Made by a program: the position numbers and the translations under genes. The notes beneath the pieces were generated by a model. That model made no database searches and was not told the origin of the DNA. It worked only from the letters and a program-made list of their open reading frames with translations. A DNA stretch of 64,000 nt from Eutreptiella sp. 'Long Island Sound 2002' (taxonomy: Eukaryota > Euglenozoa > Euglenophyceae > Eutreptiales > Eutreptiaceae), in assembly GCA_964036045.1 (NCBI GenBank), contig OZ038378.1:18423348-18487347 (forward strand), in the 5' to 3' direction. This document shows positions 40,320 to 50,049 of the stretch, piece after piece (position 1 is the first letter of the stretch; each line of letters opens with the position of its first letter).

Positions 40320-43300
40320 CCTTACACCACTTTACACGGGCCTTGCACCACTTTACACGGGCCTTACACCACTTTACACGGGCCGTACACCACTTACACG
40401 GGCCTTACACCACTTTATACGGGCCTTACACCACTTTATACGGGCCTTACACCACTTTACACGGGCCTTACACCACTTTACACGGGCCTTACACCACTGT
40501 ACACGGGCCTTACACCACTTTACACGGGCCTTACACCACTTTACACGCTCCTTCCGCCACTTTGCACGGACCTTACACCACTTTACACGGTCCTTACACC
40601 ACTTTACACAGTCCTTACACCACTTTACACGGGCCTTCCGCCACTTTACACGGGCCTTGCACCACTTTACACGGGCCTTACACCACTTTACCCCCGCCTT
40701 ACACCACTTTACACGGGCCTCACACCACTTTACACGGGCTTTATACCACTTTACACGGGCCTTACACCACTTTACACGGGCCTTACACCACTTTACACGG
40801 GCCTTACACCACTTTACACGGGCCTTAAACCACTTTACACGGGCCTTACACCACTTTACACGGGCCTTACACCACTTTACAGGGCCCTTACACCATTTTA
40901 CACGTGCCTTACACCACTTTACACGGGCCTTACACCACTTTACACGGGCCTTACACCACTTTACACGGGCCTTCCGCCACTTTGCACGGACCTTACACCA
41001 CTTTACACGGGCCTTACACCACTTTACACGGGCCTTACACCACTTTACACGGGCCTTACACCATTTTACACGGGCCTTAAACCACTTTACACGGGCCTTA
41101 CACCACTTTACACGGGCCTTACACCACTTTACAGGGCCCTTACACCATTTTACACGTGCCTTTCACCACTCTACCCGGGCCTTACACCACTTTACACGGG
41201 CCTTACACCACTTTACACGGGCCTTACACCATTTTACACGGGCCTTACACCACTTTACACGGACCTTACACCACTTTACACGGGCCTTACACCACTTTAC
41301 ACGGGCCTTACACCACTTTACACGGGCCTTGCACCACTTTACACGGGCCTTACACCACTTTACACGGGCCTTACACCACTTTACGGGGGCCTTACACCAC
41401 TTTGCACGGACCTTACACCACTTTACACGGACCTTACCCTACTTTACACGGGCCTTACACCACTTTACACGGGCCTGACACCACTTTACACGGACCTTAC
41501 ACCACTTTACAACGGCCTTACACCACTTTACACGGGCCTTACACCACTTTACACGGGCCTTACACCACTTTACACGCTCCTTCCGCCACTTTGCATGGAC
41601 CGTACACCACTTTACACGGGCCTTACACCACTTTACACGGGCCTTACACCACTTTACACGGGCCTTACACCACTTTACACGGGCCTTACACCACTTTACA
41701 CGGGCCTTACACCACTTTACACGGGCCTTCCGCCACTTTACACGGGCCTTACACCACTTTACACGGGCCTTACACCACTTTACACGGGCCTTACACCACT
41801 TTACACGGGCCTTACACCACTTTACAGGGGCCTTACACCACTTTACACGGGCTTTATACCACTTTACACGGGCTTTACACCACTTTACACAGGCCTTACA
41901 CCACTTTACACGGGCCTTCCGCCACTTTACACGGGCCTTGCACCACTTTACACGGGCCTTACACCACGTTACCCCCGCGTTACACTACTTTACACGGGCC
42001 TCACACCACTTTACACGGGCTTTATACCACTTTACACGGGCCTTACACCACTTTACACGGGCCTTACACCACTTTGCACGGGCCTTACACCACTTTACAC
42101 GGGCCTTACACCACGTCACGGGGGCCTTACACCACTTTACACGGGCCTTACACCACTTTACACGGGCCTTACACCACTTTACACGGGCCGTACACCACTT
42201 ACACGGGCCTTACACCACTTTATACGGGCCTTACACCACTTTACACGGACCTTACACCACTTTACACGGGCCTTCCGCCACTTTACACGGGCCTTACACC
42301 ACTTTACACGGGCCTTACACCACTTTACACGGGCCTTACACCACTTTACAGGGGCCTTGCACCACTTTACACGCTCCTTCCGCCACTTTGCACGGACCTT
42401 ACACCACTTTACACGGGCCTTACACCACTTTACACGGGCCTTACACCACTTTACACGGGCCTTACACCACTTTACACGGGCCTTAAACCACTTTACACGG
42501 GCCTTACACCACTTTACACGGGCCTTACACCACTTTACAGGGCCCTTACACCATTTTACACGTGCCTTAGACCACTTTACACGGACCTTACACCACTTTA
42601 CACGGGCCTTACACCACTTTACACGGGCCTTACACCACTTTACACGGGCCTTACACCACTTTACACGGGCCTTGCACCACTTTACACGGGCCTTACACCA
42701 CTTTACACGGGCCGTACACCACTTACACGGGCCTTACACCACTTTATACGGGCCTTACACCACTTTATACGGGCCTTACACCACTTTACACGGGCCTTAC
42801 ACCACTTTACACGGGCCTTACACCACTGTACACGGGCCTTACACCACTTTACACGGGCCTTACACCACTTTACACGCTCCTTCCGCCACTTTGCACGGAC
42901 CTTACACCACTTTACACGGTCCTTACACCACTTTACACAGTCCTTACACCACTTTACACGGGCCTTCCGCCACTTTACACGGGCCTTGCACCACTTTACA
43001 CGGGCCTTACACCACTTTACCCCCGCCTTACACCACTTTACACGGGCCTCACACCACTTTACACGGGCTTTATACCACTTTACACGGGCCTTACACCACT
43101 TTACACGGGCCTTACACCACTTTACACGGGCCTTACACCACTTTACACGGGCCTTAAACCACTTTACACGGGCCTTACACCACTTTACACGGGCCTTACA
43201 CCACTTTACAGGGCCCTTACACCATTTTACACGTGCCTTACACCACTTTACACGGGCCTTACACCACTTTACACGGGCCTTACACCACTTTACACGGGCC

Positions 43301-44975
43301 TTCCGCCACTTTGCACGGACCTTACACCACTTTACACGGGCCTTACACCACTTTACACGGGCCTTACACCACTTTACACGGGCCTTACACCATTTTACAC
43401 GGGCCTTAAACCACTTTACACGGGCCTTACACCACTTTACACGGGCCTTACACCACTTTACAGGGCCCTTACACCATTTTACACGTGCCTTTCACCACTC
43501 TACCCGGGCCTTACACCACTTTACACGGGCCTTACACCACTTTACACGGGCCTTACACCATTTTACACGGGCCTTACACCACTTTACACGGACCTTACAC
43601 CACTTTACACGGGCCTTACACCACTTTACACGGGCCTTACACCACTTTACACGGGCCTTGCACCACTTTACACGGGCCTTACACCACTTTACACGGGCCT
43701 TACACCACTTTACGGGGGCCTTACACCACTTTGCACGGACCTTACACCACTTTACACGGACCTTACCCTACTTTACACGGGCCTTACACCACTTTACACG
43801 GGCCTGACACCACTTTACACGGACCTTACACCACTTTACAACGGCCTTACACCACTTTACACGGGCCTTACACCACTTTACACGGGCCTTACACCACTTT
43901 ACACGCTCCTTCCGCCACTTTGCATGGACCGTACACCACTTTACACGGGCCTTACACCACTTTACACGGGCCTTACACCACTTTACACGGGCCTTACACC
44001 ACTTTACACGGGCCTTACACCACTTTACACGGGCCTTACACCACTTTACACGGGCCTTCCGCCACTTTACACGGGCCTTACACCACTTTACACGGGCCTT
44101 ACACCACTTTACACGGGCCTTACACCACTTTACACGGGCCTTACACCACTTTACAGGGGCCTTACACCACTTTACACGGGCTTTATACCACTTTACACGG
44201 GCTTTACACCACTTTACACAGGCCTTACACCACTTTACACGGGCCTTCCGCCACTTTACACGGGCCTTGCACCACTTTACACGGGCCTTACACCACGTTA
44301 CCCCCGCGTTACACTACTTTACACGGGCCTCACACCACTTTACACGGGCTTTATACCACTTTACACGGGCCTTACACCACTTTACACGGGCCTTACACCA
44401 CTTTGCACGGGCCTTACACCACTTTACACGGGCCTTACACCACGTCACGGGGGCCTTACACCACTTTACACGGGCCTTACACCACTTTACACGGGCCTTA
44501 CACCACTTTACACGGGCCGTACACCACTTACACGGGCCTTACACCACTTTATACGGGCCTTACACCACTTTACACGGACCTTACACCACTTTACACGGGC
44601 CTTCCGCCACTTTACACGGGCCTTACACCACTTTACACGGGCCTTACACCACTTTACACGGGCCTTACACCACTTTACAGGGGCCTTGCACCACTTTACA
44701 CGCTCCTTCCGCCACTTTGCACGGACCTTACACCACTTTACACGGGCCTTACACCACTTTACACGGGCCTTACACCACTTTACACGGGCCTTACACCACT
44801 TTACACGGGCCTTAAACCACTTTACACGGGCCTTACACCACTTTACACGGGCCTTACACCACTTTACAGGGCCCTTACACCATTTTACACGTGCCTTAGA
44901 CCACTTTACACGGACCTTACACCACTTTACACGGGCCTTACACCACTTTACACGGGCCTTACACCACTTTACACG
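40320..44975 (+). repeat. 2,329-bp tandem duplication in the 21-bp array
   Basis: Rare variants recur 2,329 bp apart. CCGTACACCACTTACACGGG followed by two TTTATACGGG units is at 40383 and 42712. CCTTTCACCACTCTACCCGG is at 41158 and 43487. CTTTGCATGGACCG is at 41590 and 43919. CCCCCGCGTTACACTACTTT is at 41971 and 44300. The second copy runs to the junction with the 12-bp satellite. No difference was noticed over most of its length, so it is recent. Confidence 0.88.
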
Positions 44976-45723
44976 GATCCGTAGAGTGATCCATAGAGTG
45001 ATCCATAGAGTGATCCATAGAGTGATCCATAGAGCGATCCATAGAGTGATCCATGGAGTGATCCGTAGAGTGATCCATAGAGTGATCCATAGAGTGATCC
45101 ATAGAATGATCCATAGAGTGATCCATAGAGTGATCCATAGCGTGATCCATAGAGTGATCCATAGAGTGATCCATAGAGTGATCCATAGAGTGATCCATAG
45201 AGTGATCCATGGAGTGATCCATAGTCTGATCCATAGAGTGATCCATAGAGTGATCCATGGGTTGATCCATAGCGTGATCCATGGAGTGATCAATAGAGTG
45301 ATCCATAGAGTGATCCATAGACTGATCCATGGAGCGATCCATAGAGTGATCCATGGAGTGATCCATAGAGTGATCCATAGAGTGATCCATGGAGTGATCC
45401 ATAGTCTGATCCATAGAGTGATCCATAGAGTGATTCATGGAGTGATCCATAGAGTGATCCATAGAGTGATCCATGGAGTGATCCATAGAGTGATCCATGG
45501 AGTGATCCATAGTCTGATCCATAGAGTGATCCATAGAGTGATTCATGGAGTGATCCATAGAGTGATCCATAGAGTGATCCATGGAGTGATCCATAGACTA
45601 ATCCATGGAGTGATCCATAGAGCGATCCATAGAGTGATCCATAGAGTTATCCAGAGACTGATCCATAGAGTGATCCATAGAGTGATCCATAGAGTGATCC
45701 ATAGAGTGATCCATGGGGTGATC
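44976..45723 (+). repeat. 12-bp satellite array B, unit 3, left of the retrotransposon
   Basis: GTGATCCATAGA-family units with array-B markers, including GGGTTGATCCATAGCG at 45257 and the CGAGCG/GAGTTATCC units near 45625-45650. It stops at GGGGTGATC (45723), where the retrotransposon begins. The array resumes with CAGGGAGTG at 50050. Confidence 0.96.
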
Positions 45724-45725
45724 TC

Positions 45726-45755
45726 CTGTCTGCCCCTGTTTTTCTGGGCGGACAG
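45726..45755. other. Hairpin at the 5' end of the retrotransposon
   Basis: CTGTCTGCCC (45726-45735) and GGGCGGACAG (45746-45755) pair over ten positions with one G-T wobble, around a ten-base pyrimidine-rich loop. It begins two bases inside the mapped left end. It may be a remnant of a terminal recombination or priming structure. No matching arm was found at the right end. Confidence 0.65.
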
Positions 45756-45816
45756 TAGTTCACCACCCCATCTGTCCATCTGCTGCAGTTCTGCGAAATT
45801 TTTATTTGTGTGCACC
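45756..45816 (+). other. Retrotransposon 5' leader
   Basis: Sixty-one bases between the terminal hairpin and the Gag-like ATG. It includes a T-rich stretch (TTTTTATTTGTGTG) and ends CACC directly before ATG, a favourable initiation context. TTTGTGTGCACCA here resembles CTTGTGTGAACCA at the right end of the element (about 50039-50051), which may be chance. No promoter motif is evident. Confidence 0.45.
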
Positions 45817-46500
45817 ATGTTTACCTTTACCTCCTCGCCGGCCAAGACGTCCGCCAATTCTGGTGGCGGCCCTAGTTCCGATGGCCAGGATCTGGCCAAC
45901 ATGTCGCCGGACCAGATGCGGGCACTGCTGGCCCAACAACAGGCCGCCCTGGCCACGTTACAGACGAAGCTGGAGGAACTCAGTGTCAACGACAAGTCGG
46001 GGGTACCGGAATTGACGGCTGCAGCGGTCGCGGAGCTGATGAGTAAGCCGAGGTTGGCGTCTTGGATGCGGCAGAGTGGGGACGCCTTGGGCGAGTACGT
46101 CAAGACGGTGGGAAGGCCTATCGCCCGGCCAGTTGGCAGGGTTGGCGGCGACGGCGACCCCGGGGACAGGCTGGCGTATCGGATGTGGTCGGTGTTGACC
46201 GAGTCCCAGAAGGCCTACACCGAAAAGTACGCCGATCCGGCCGCCCTCTCCGCTTCCCAAGCGACCAACCCGCTGGACGGCCTCGATTGGCAGGGCGCCC
46301 GGAACCAAGGTGGGGACAATTTTACATACAAGGGTATTAAGTTCGCCACCAGGGGTGGGGTGTTGCACTGGCGGACAGCCAAAGGCCGTTGGGTACCCGA
46401 GACGGCCGTGGCGTCGCAGCCCTGCAAGCGCTGCCTGGGATTGGGTCTGAGCGAAGACGCGGCCAAGCACTGGCACTTCCAGTGCCCGAATTGGTCGTGA
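45817..46500 (+). CDS. Gag-like protein of the YR retrotransposon
   Basis: The frame encodes 227 residues from ATG in the context CACCATG to TGA. Residues ~30-57 (SPDQMRALLAQQQ to KLEELSV) look like a short coiled coil that could drive multimerisation. The C-terminus has four possible zinc ligands, C203, C206, H218 and C223, spaced C-X2-C-X11-H-X4-C. This resembles a retroviral CCHC zinc knuckle (C-X2-C-X4-H-X4-C) with an enlarged middle loop. By position and motif this is probably the nucleic-acid-binding structural protein of the element. The next frame, the recombinase, is in the same phase and open from just after the TGA. The frame also continues upstream into satellite without a stop, which is meaningless; the ATG at 45817 is chosen because it is the first inside the element. 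Confidence 0.75.
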   Translation: MFTFTSSPAKTSANSGGGPSSDGQDLANMSPDQMRALLAQQQAALATLQTKLEELSVNDKSGVPELTAAAVAELMSKPRLASWMRQSGDALGEYVKTVGRPIARPVGRVGGDGDPGDRLAYRMWSVLTESQKAYTEKYADPAALSASQATNPLDGLDWQGARNQGGDNFTYKGIKFATRGGVLHWRTAKGRWVPETAVASQPCKRCLGLGLSEDAAKHWHFQCPNWS

Positions 46501-46593
46501 GTCCCAGGAACGGGGACCTGGGGTTGGGCGCCAGGTTCCCAAGGACTCAAGCCCGCGGAGAGCGTCGGGGGCATCGTCGGAGTGCCGGCGACC

Positions 46594-48234
46594 ATGGCTG
46601 CGGGGCGCTTTCGTGTGGCAGCATTGGCGTGGGCGGCAGCCCGTTCCGGTGTTTGCCCGGACGACCCAACGACGGTGGCCGTGCGCAGCTGGGCGTCTGG
46701 AACCGCCCGACGCTATCAGGGGTCCTTGTTCGCGGTCGCGGATTTCGAGGACGGACGTTCGTTGCCTACTGGACCGTCTACGTGCCTTTCGGAGTACCTA
46801 TCAGCCAAAGTGTCGGCCGGAGTGGCCCGGTCGACACTCCGCAACGTGGTGTCGGCGGTACGAGGGGCGGAAGACCTTGGCATCATGCCGCCCACGGTCC
46901 TGCCCATCCACTGGAGATTGGCGAAAGGGGGGCTGTCCTCGGGGCGTCGGCCTTACTTCAGTCCCCCCGCACTGTCCTAGCTGGCCCAGGCAGCACATAC
47001 TCGGGAACAACGCATTGCGCTGGGGCTCGGTTGTCTCAGCTACGTGCTCTGGCTACGAGTATCTGAGGCAGCCACTATCGCGCCCCAGGATCTGCGCACG
47101 TACGGAGTGGCTTCCTTCACGACCACCAAAGTGGGAGGGGTGTCGGGGGAAAAGCGTCCTCTGTGCCGCTGGGCGGCTGGCTGGGCTGCTTATCTCTTGT
47201 CTATGGTGGATGCTTCCGCGGACCCGGCACAACCGTTCGCGGAGCGGGGAGCGTCGGGACTGGAGGAGGCCGTCAAGGACATGCTGCGGAACTCGAGGTG
47301 GAGCAGTTTGCGATGGCACGCGTTCCGGAGAGGCGGCTGTGCGGCGTGCTACCACAGGGGTCCCCACCTTCGGTTCCTCCTATGGTGGGGACGGTGGCGG
47401 CGCCTCCAAACGGCGCTTGAGTACGCCACCAGGTACACCGATCCGGAGGTGGTGGGGCCCCTTCTATTGCCTGTTGCGGATAGTGGGGACTTTGTTGGCT
47501 CTGTGTTGGAGGTCCCGCTTCCTGACCTCTTGCCAGAGGCCATGTTCACCAAGGAGTCCGTCACCATCAAGGATCTGGTCAAGGGGCTGGACGCCCCGCC
47601 TAACGCCGGCGGGTTGGAGTCACAGGCAGCCGGCGGTGGTGCAGGGCACGAGTCCTCCAGCTCCGGCTCATCGGAGTCCTCTTCGGAGTCGTCCGGTTCG
47701 TCCCTCACCTCGGCTGGCCCAGCGGCAACACCCACGAAGCGCGGTGGGAGATCGTCCGCGCCCAGGTCCGAGCCGGGGGTGCGCAGCGGAGGCGCATTTG
47801 TCGTCGGTGGCACGTCCGCTGCAGGACGCCGACAGCGCGGCGGCGGGGCCAAACGCAAGAGAGGCCCGGCTGGGCCCTCGGCTGCTAAATCGGCAGGCGG
47901 AGGTCGGAGCGCTAAACCACCGCCGAAACGGTGGAGGCTGCCTGTTGTGGGCGGTGCCGTACGTGTCCACGGCACTGTACCGGGTGGCCCGAAGGTGGTG
48001 CTGGGTGGTGGCTCCGTCGGGAGTCGTCCCGCCACCGGGAGCCGTCTACGTGGGCGTGGCACCGAGGGGCGTGCAAGCCCCGCTGGTCGTCCCCAAAAGA
48101 TGCCTCGGCGGGGGGCGGGGCCAGACGAATCACGCCCGTTGGGAGAGTCGCCAAGAGGCGCAGTCGTTTCCAATGGGGTGGCGTGGAAGTTCCGACCGCG
48201 CGGGGAGGACAAACGCAACCCTATTTCCCTCTGA
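46594..48234 (+). pseudogene. Tyrosine recombinase of the YR retrotransposon, interrupted by TAG
   Basis: The start is ATG in the context GACCATGG. One TAG at 46978-46980 (codon 129) interrupts the frame, which is otherwise open to TGA at 48232-48234 (codon 547). The catalytic domain is recognisable: Arg155 in WLRVSEAA, a possible lysine at 179 (TTTKVGG), His242 and Arg245 in WHAFRRGG, Trp268 in WWGRW, and the nucleophile Tyr277 in LEYATRY, nine residues after the Trp as in phage-type integrases. The family joins the element's circular DNA to the target without duplicating the site. Residues from ~330 are Ser/Gly-rich and then basic (RRQRGGGAKRKRG) and may bind DNA or be disordered. The last ~60 bases overlap the start of the reverse transcriptase in another frame. 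The TAG may be inactivating, be read through, or be a sequencing error. Confidence 0.8.
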
Positions 48235-50047
48235 CGGCAGTGCGTCCCGCGGGGCACAGCGGGGACAGGGGTTAAGCGACCATCTGGCCGGGGGGTCCCA
48301 GGGTACGCCAAACAATCACAACGGTGGGTCTACCGCCGACCCGGCGGCCCTTCGGCCAGGTGGTATGCTGGGCCCCCGGAATGTTTGTGATCAGTCCCGG
48401 CCGGGCCCCGCGGTACAGCCAGACGGCCTTCGGCCACCTTTGTTTGCCGGGGGGGTGGGGGAACCCCTTTTCCTGCTCCTCCTTCGTGAGTTGTCCGGTA
48501 AGCTGGCGTGGCTGTCTGTGACCCTGAAATCCAGCGTCCGCCTCCTGATGCAGCGGATACACCTCTTTCTGCTGCGGGCATTTGTCACGGCAGAAGATTT
48601 CCGTCTCCCTGAGACGGTTGAGGTGTTTTTGCGAGTGCTCGGTGAACTTCAGCCAGAAGGTTGGGCCAGTCTGATGCATGTTTCTACATCCCCCAAGCCC
48701 GTCCTGCAGGCGCCAGACCCCGAGGTGGCAGCGCGGGGGTTGGGCGAGATCGGCACATACCACATCTCCGACGCCCTTTGGGATGAGGTGGTGGGGGAGG
48801 GGGTGGACGTGGAGCGATTGGCCTCGGAGTTTGCGCCCGAGGTCGCCCCCTCGCCGGCGGTCCTCCACAGGCGTGAGACGGACCCCCTGGTGGAACCCAT
48901 GCTGCGCTCCCTGGAGTTGGGGGGGGTGGTGGAGAGGGTGGTGCAGGGCCAAAGCCAGCCGGCAACATGCTGGCCCTTCATCATACCGAAGTCCTCAGAG
49001 AAGGTGTCGGTGATCTTCCACCTGGTGGACTTCAATGACACCATGCCCCGCCCGGCCCGTTTTTCGTTGTGCAGCTGGGAAAGCATGGCGGACCGCCTCA
49101 GTGCCTGGCCGCCGCGAGAGCCCCTGTTTTGCACGCACATCGATTTGAAAAACGCCTTTTGGTCGTTTGTTTTACCGCCGAAGGCATCAGGAGCGTTCAG
49201 GTTTGGTTTCCGACCAGGGGGGGGGGCGCGGGTCATGTACCGCATGCGGCGCATGCCATTTGGGTGGAAGTTTTCTCCGTTGTTGTGCCAGCTCGCCTTG
49301 CAAAAGGTGATAGCGGGGATTGTCCCGCCGCACATGATAATCTTCCACTATTTGGACGATTTTCTGTTGCTGGGCGGGTGTCCCGCTGAGCTGCGGGAGG
49401 TCACCAAGCGGGTGGTGGAAGCACTGAAAGCGGCGGGATTTTTGGTGTCGCCCAAGTCTGTCCTTGAACCCACGACACACGTGTTGTTTTTGGGGAAGCA
49501 TGTTGACACGCAGGCGCGGCGCATTTGGTCCCACCCACGCGCGTATTTACAGATGTTTGCGCAGTGGCTGCGACTGGCGACGGCGGCCCACCCACACCCC
49601 CGTCACTTGAATAAGGTGTTAGGTTTTATTCAATGGCATGTGAGGCCCCGCAGAGGCATTGGCCCGTTTTTGGCTGGGGCCTACTGCTGGCAGAGGTGGG
49701 GAGCTGTTGGGCAACCAGTCCCACTTAAGGTGCTGCACGGTTTGGCCACTGCGATAGTTTTCGCTATGGAACCGTGGCATCCCCCTAGTTCTGTGCGGTG
49801 GTCCCTGCAGTGTGCATTGCATCGCCCGGTGGCGCTTGGACGCCATGCGTTCGCCACCATGTTTGTGGATGCGGCTCTGGATGTGTTCCGGTATCGTGCA
49901 GGCATGTTCCTGCCTGGTAGGCACGAGGTACGGTCCGTGGTTATCCCGCCCTGCAGGCACACCCAGCAAAGTGCGGAGCTCTGGGGGCTGTGTTGGGCTG
50001 TGAGAGAGGCCAAGGTGATTTCGATCCAGACTTTGTTGCTTGTGTGA
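48173..50047 (+). CDS. Reverse transcriptase / RNase H of the YR retrotransposon (RNase H incomplete)
   Basis: This frame is offset from the recombinase frame and is open far upstream. I start it at the in-frame ATG at 48173 (624 residues); ATG 48365 is an alternative. Reverse transcriptase motifs are clear: SVIFHLVDFND, catalytic Asp324 in HIDLKNAFW, MPFGWKFSP at 361-369 and the active-site YLDD at 393-396 (49349-49360). RNase H follows with Asp566 in FVDAALD and Glu602 in SAELWGL, 36 residues apart as in other retroelements. The frame ends 22 residues after that Glu, before a third catalytic Asp can be identified; an adjacent frame has Asp residues at the expected distance. TGA at 50045-50047 is two bases before the element end. 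The protein would copy element RNA into DNA. No methyltransferase domain is present. Confidence 0.82.
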   Translation: MGWRGSSDRAGRTNATLFPSDGSASRGAQRGQGLSDHLAGGSQGTPNNHNGGSTADPAALRPGGMLGPRNVCDQSRPGPAVQPDGLRPPLFAGGVGEPLFLLLLRELSGKLAWLSVTLKSSVRLLMQRIHLFLLRAFVTAEDFRLPETVEVFLRVLGELQPEGWASLMHVSTSPKPVLQAPDPEVAARGLGEIGTYHISDALWDEVVGEGVDVERLASEFAPEVAPSPAVLHRRETDPLVEPMLRSLELGGVVERVVQGQSQPATCWPFIIPKSSEKVSVIFHLVDFNDTMPRPARFSLCSWESMADRLSAWPPREPLFCTHIDLKNAFWSFVLPPKASGAFRFGFRPGGGARVMYRMRRMPFGWKFSPLLCQLALQKVIAGIVPPHMIIFHYLDDFLLLGGCPAELREVTKRVVEALKAAGFLVSPKSVLEPTTHVLFLGKHVDTQARRIWSHPRAYLQMFAQWLRLATAAHPHPRHLNKVLGFIQWHVRPRRGIGPFLAGAYCWQRWGAVGQPVPLKVLHGLATAIVFAMEPWHPPSSVRWSLQCALHRPVALGRHAFATMFVDAALDVFRYRAGMFLPGRHEVRSVVIPPCRHTQQSAELWGLCWAVREAKVISIQTLLLV

Positions 50048-50049
50048 AC

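Larger units (their letters stand above)
34874..44975 (+). repeat. 21-bp satellite array, unit 3
   Basis: The longest 21-bp array in the window, about 10.1 kb. It contains three GTGTACAC/oligo-T/oligo-A interruptions (37049, 38591, 39167) and recurrent one-base-deleted units near 37491, 39543, 40383, 42186, 42712 and 44515. Nested duplications of 462 bp and 2,329 bp are listed separately. It ends CTTACACCACTTTACACGG and joins the 12-bp satellite at GGATCCGTAGAG. Confidence 0.97.
45724..50049 (+). mobile_element. Tyrosine-recombinase retrotransposon (DIRS superfamily, VIPER-like order)
   Basis: A 4,326-bp GC-rich element in the 12-bp satellite, coding on the plus strand. The order is Gag-like, tyrosine recombinase, reverse transcriptase, RNase H. 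Comparison with the empty sites at 11070/11071 and 27498/27499 puts the ends at 45724 and 50049, apart from a one-base ambiguity. There is no target-site duplication or deletion, as expected of recombinase integration and unlike LTR or LINE elements. The gag-YR-RT/RH order is, to my knowledge, that of kinetoplastid VIPER elements; classical DIRS and Ngaro elements place the recombinase last. No methyltransferase domain follows RNase H. I see no long terminal, inverted or split direct repeats. A TAG in the recombinase frame and an incomplete RNase H suggest a defective copy. Family assignment rests on motifs, not on a search. Confidence 0.85.

Noticed and set aside
46613-48172. N-terminal 520 codons of the long frame that ends in the reverse transcriptase
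   Set aside because: This stretch overlaps the Gag-recombinase spacer and the recombinase in another phase and shows no domain. It is open because the element is GC-rich. The reverse transcriptase is started at the ATG at 48173 instead, with 48365 as an alternative.
47349-48311. Minus-strand 320-codon frame opposite the recombinase tail
   Set aside because: It is proline/arginine-rich, mirrors the Ser/Gly- and Arg-rich low-complexity region, and has no recognisable domain. It is typical antisense openness in GC-rich DNA.
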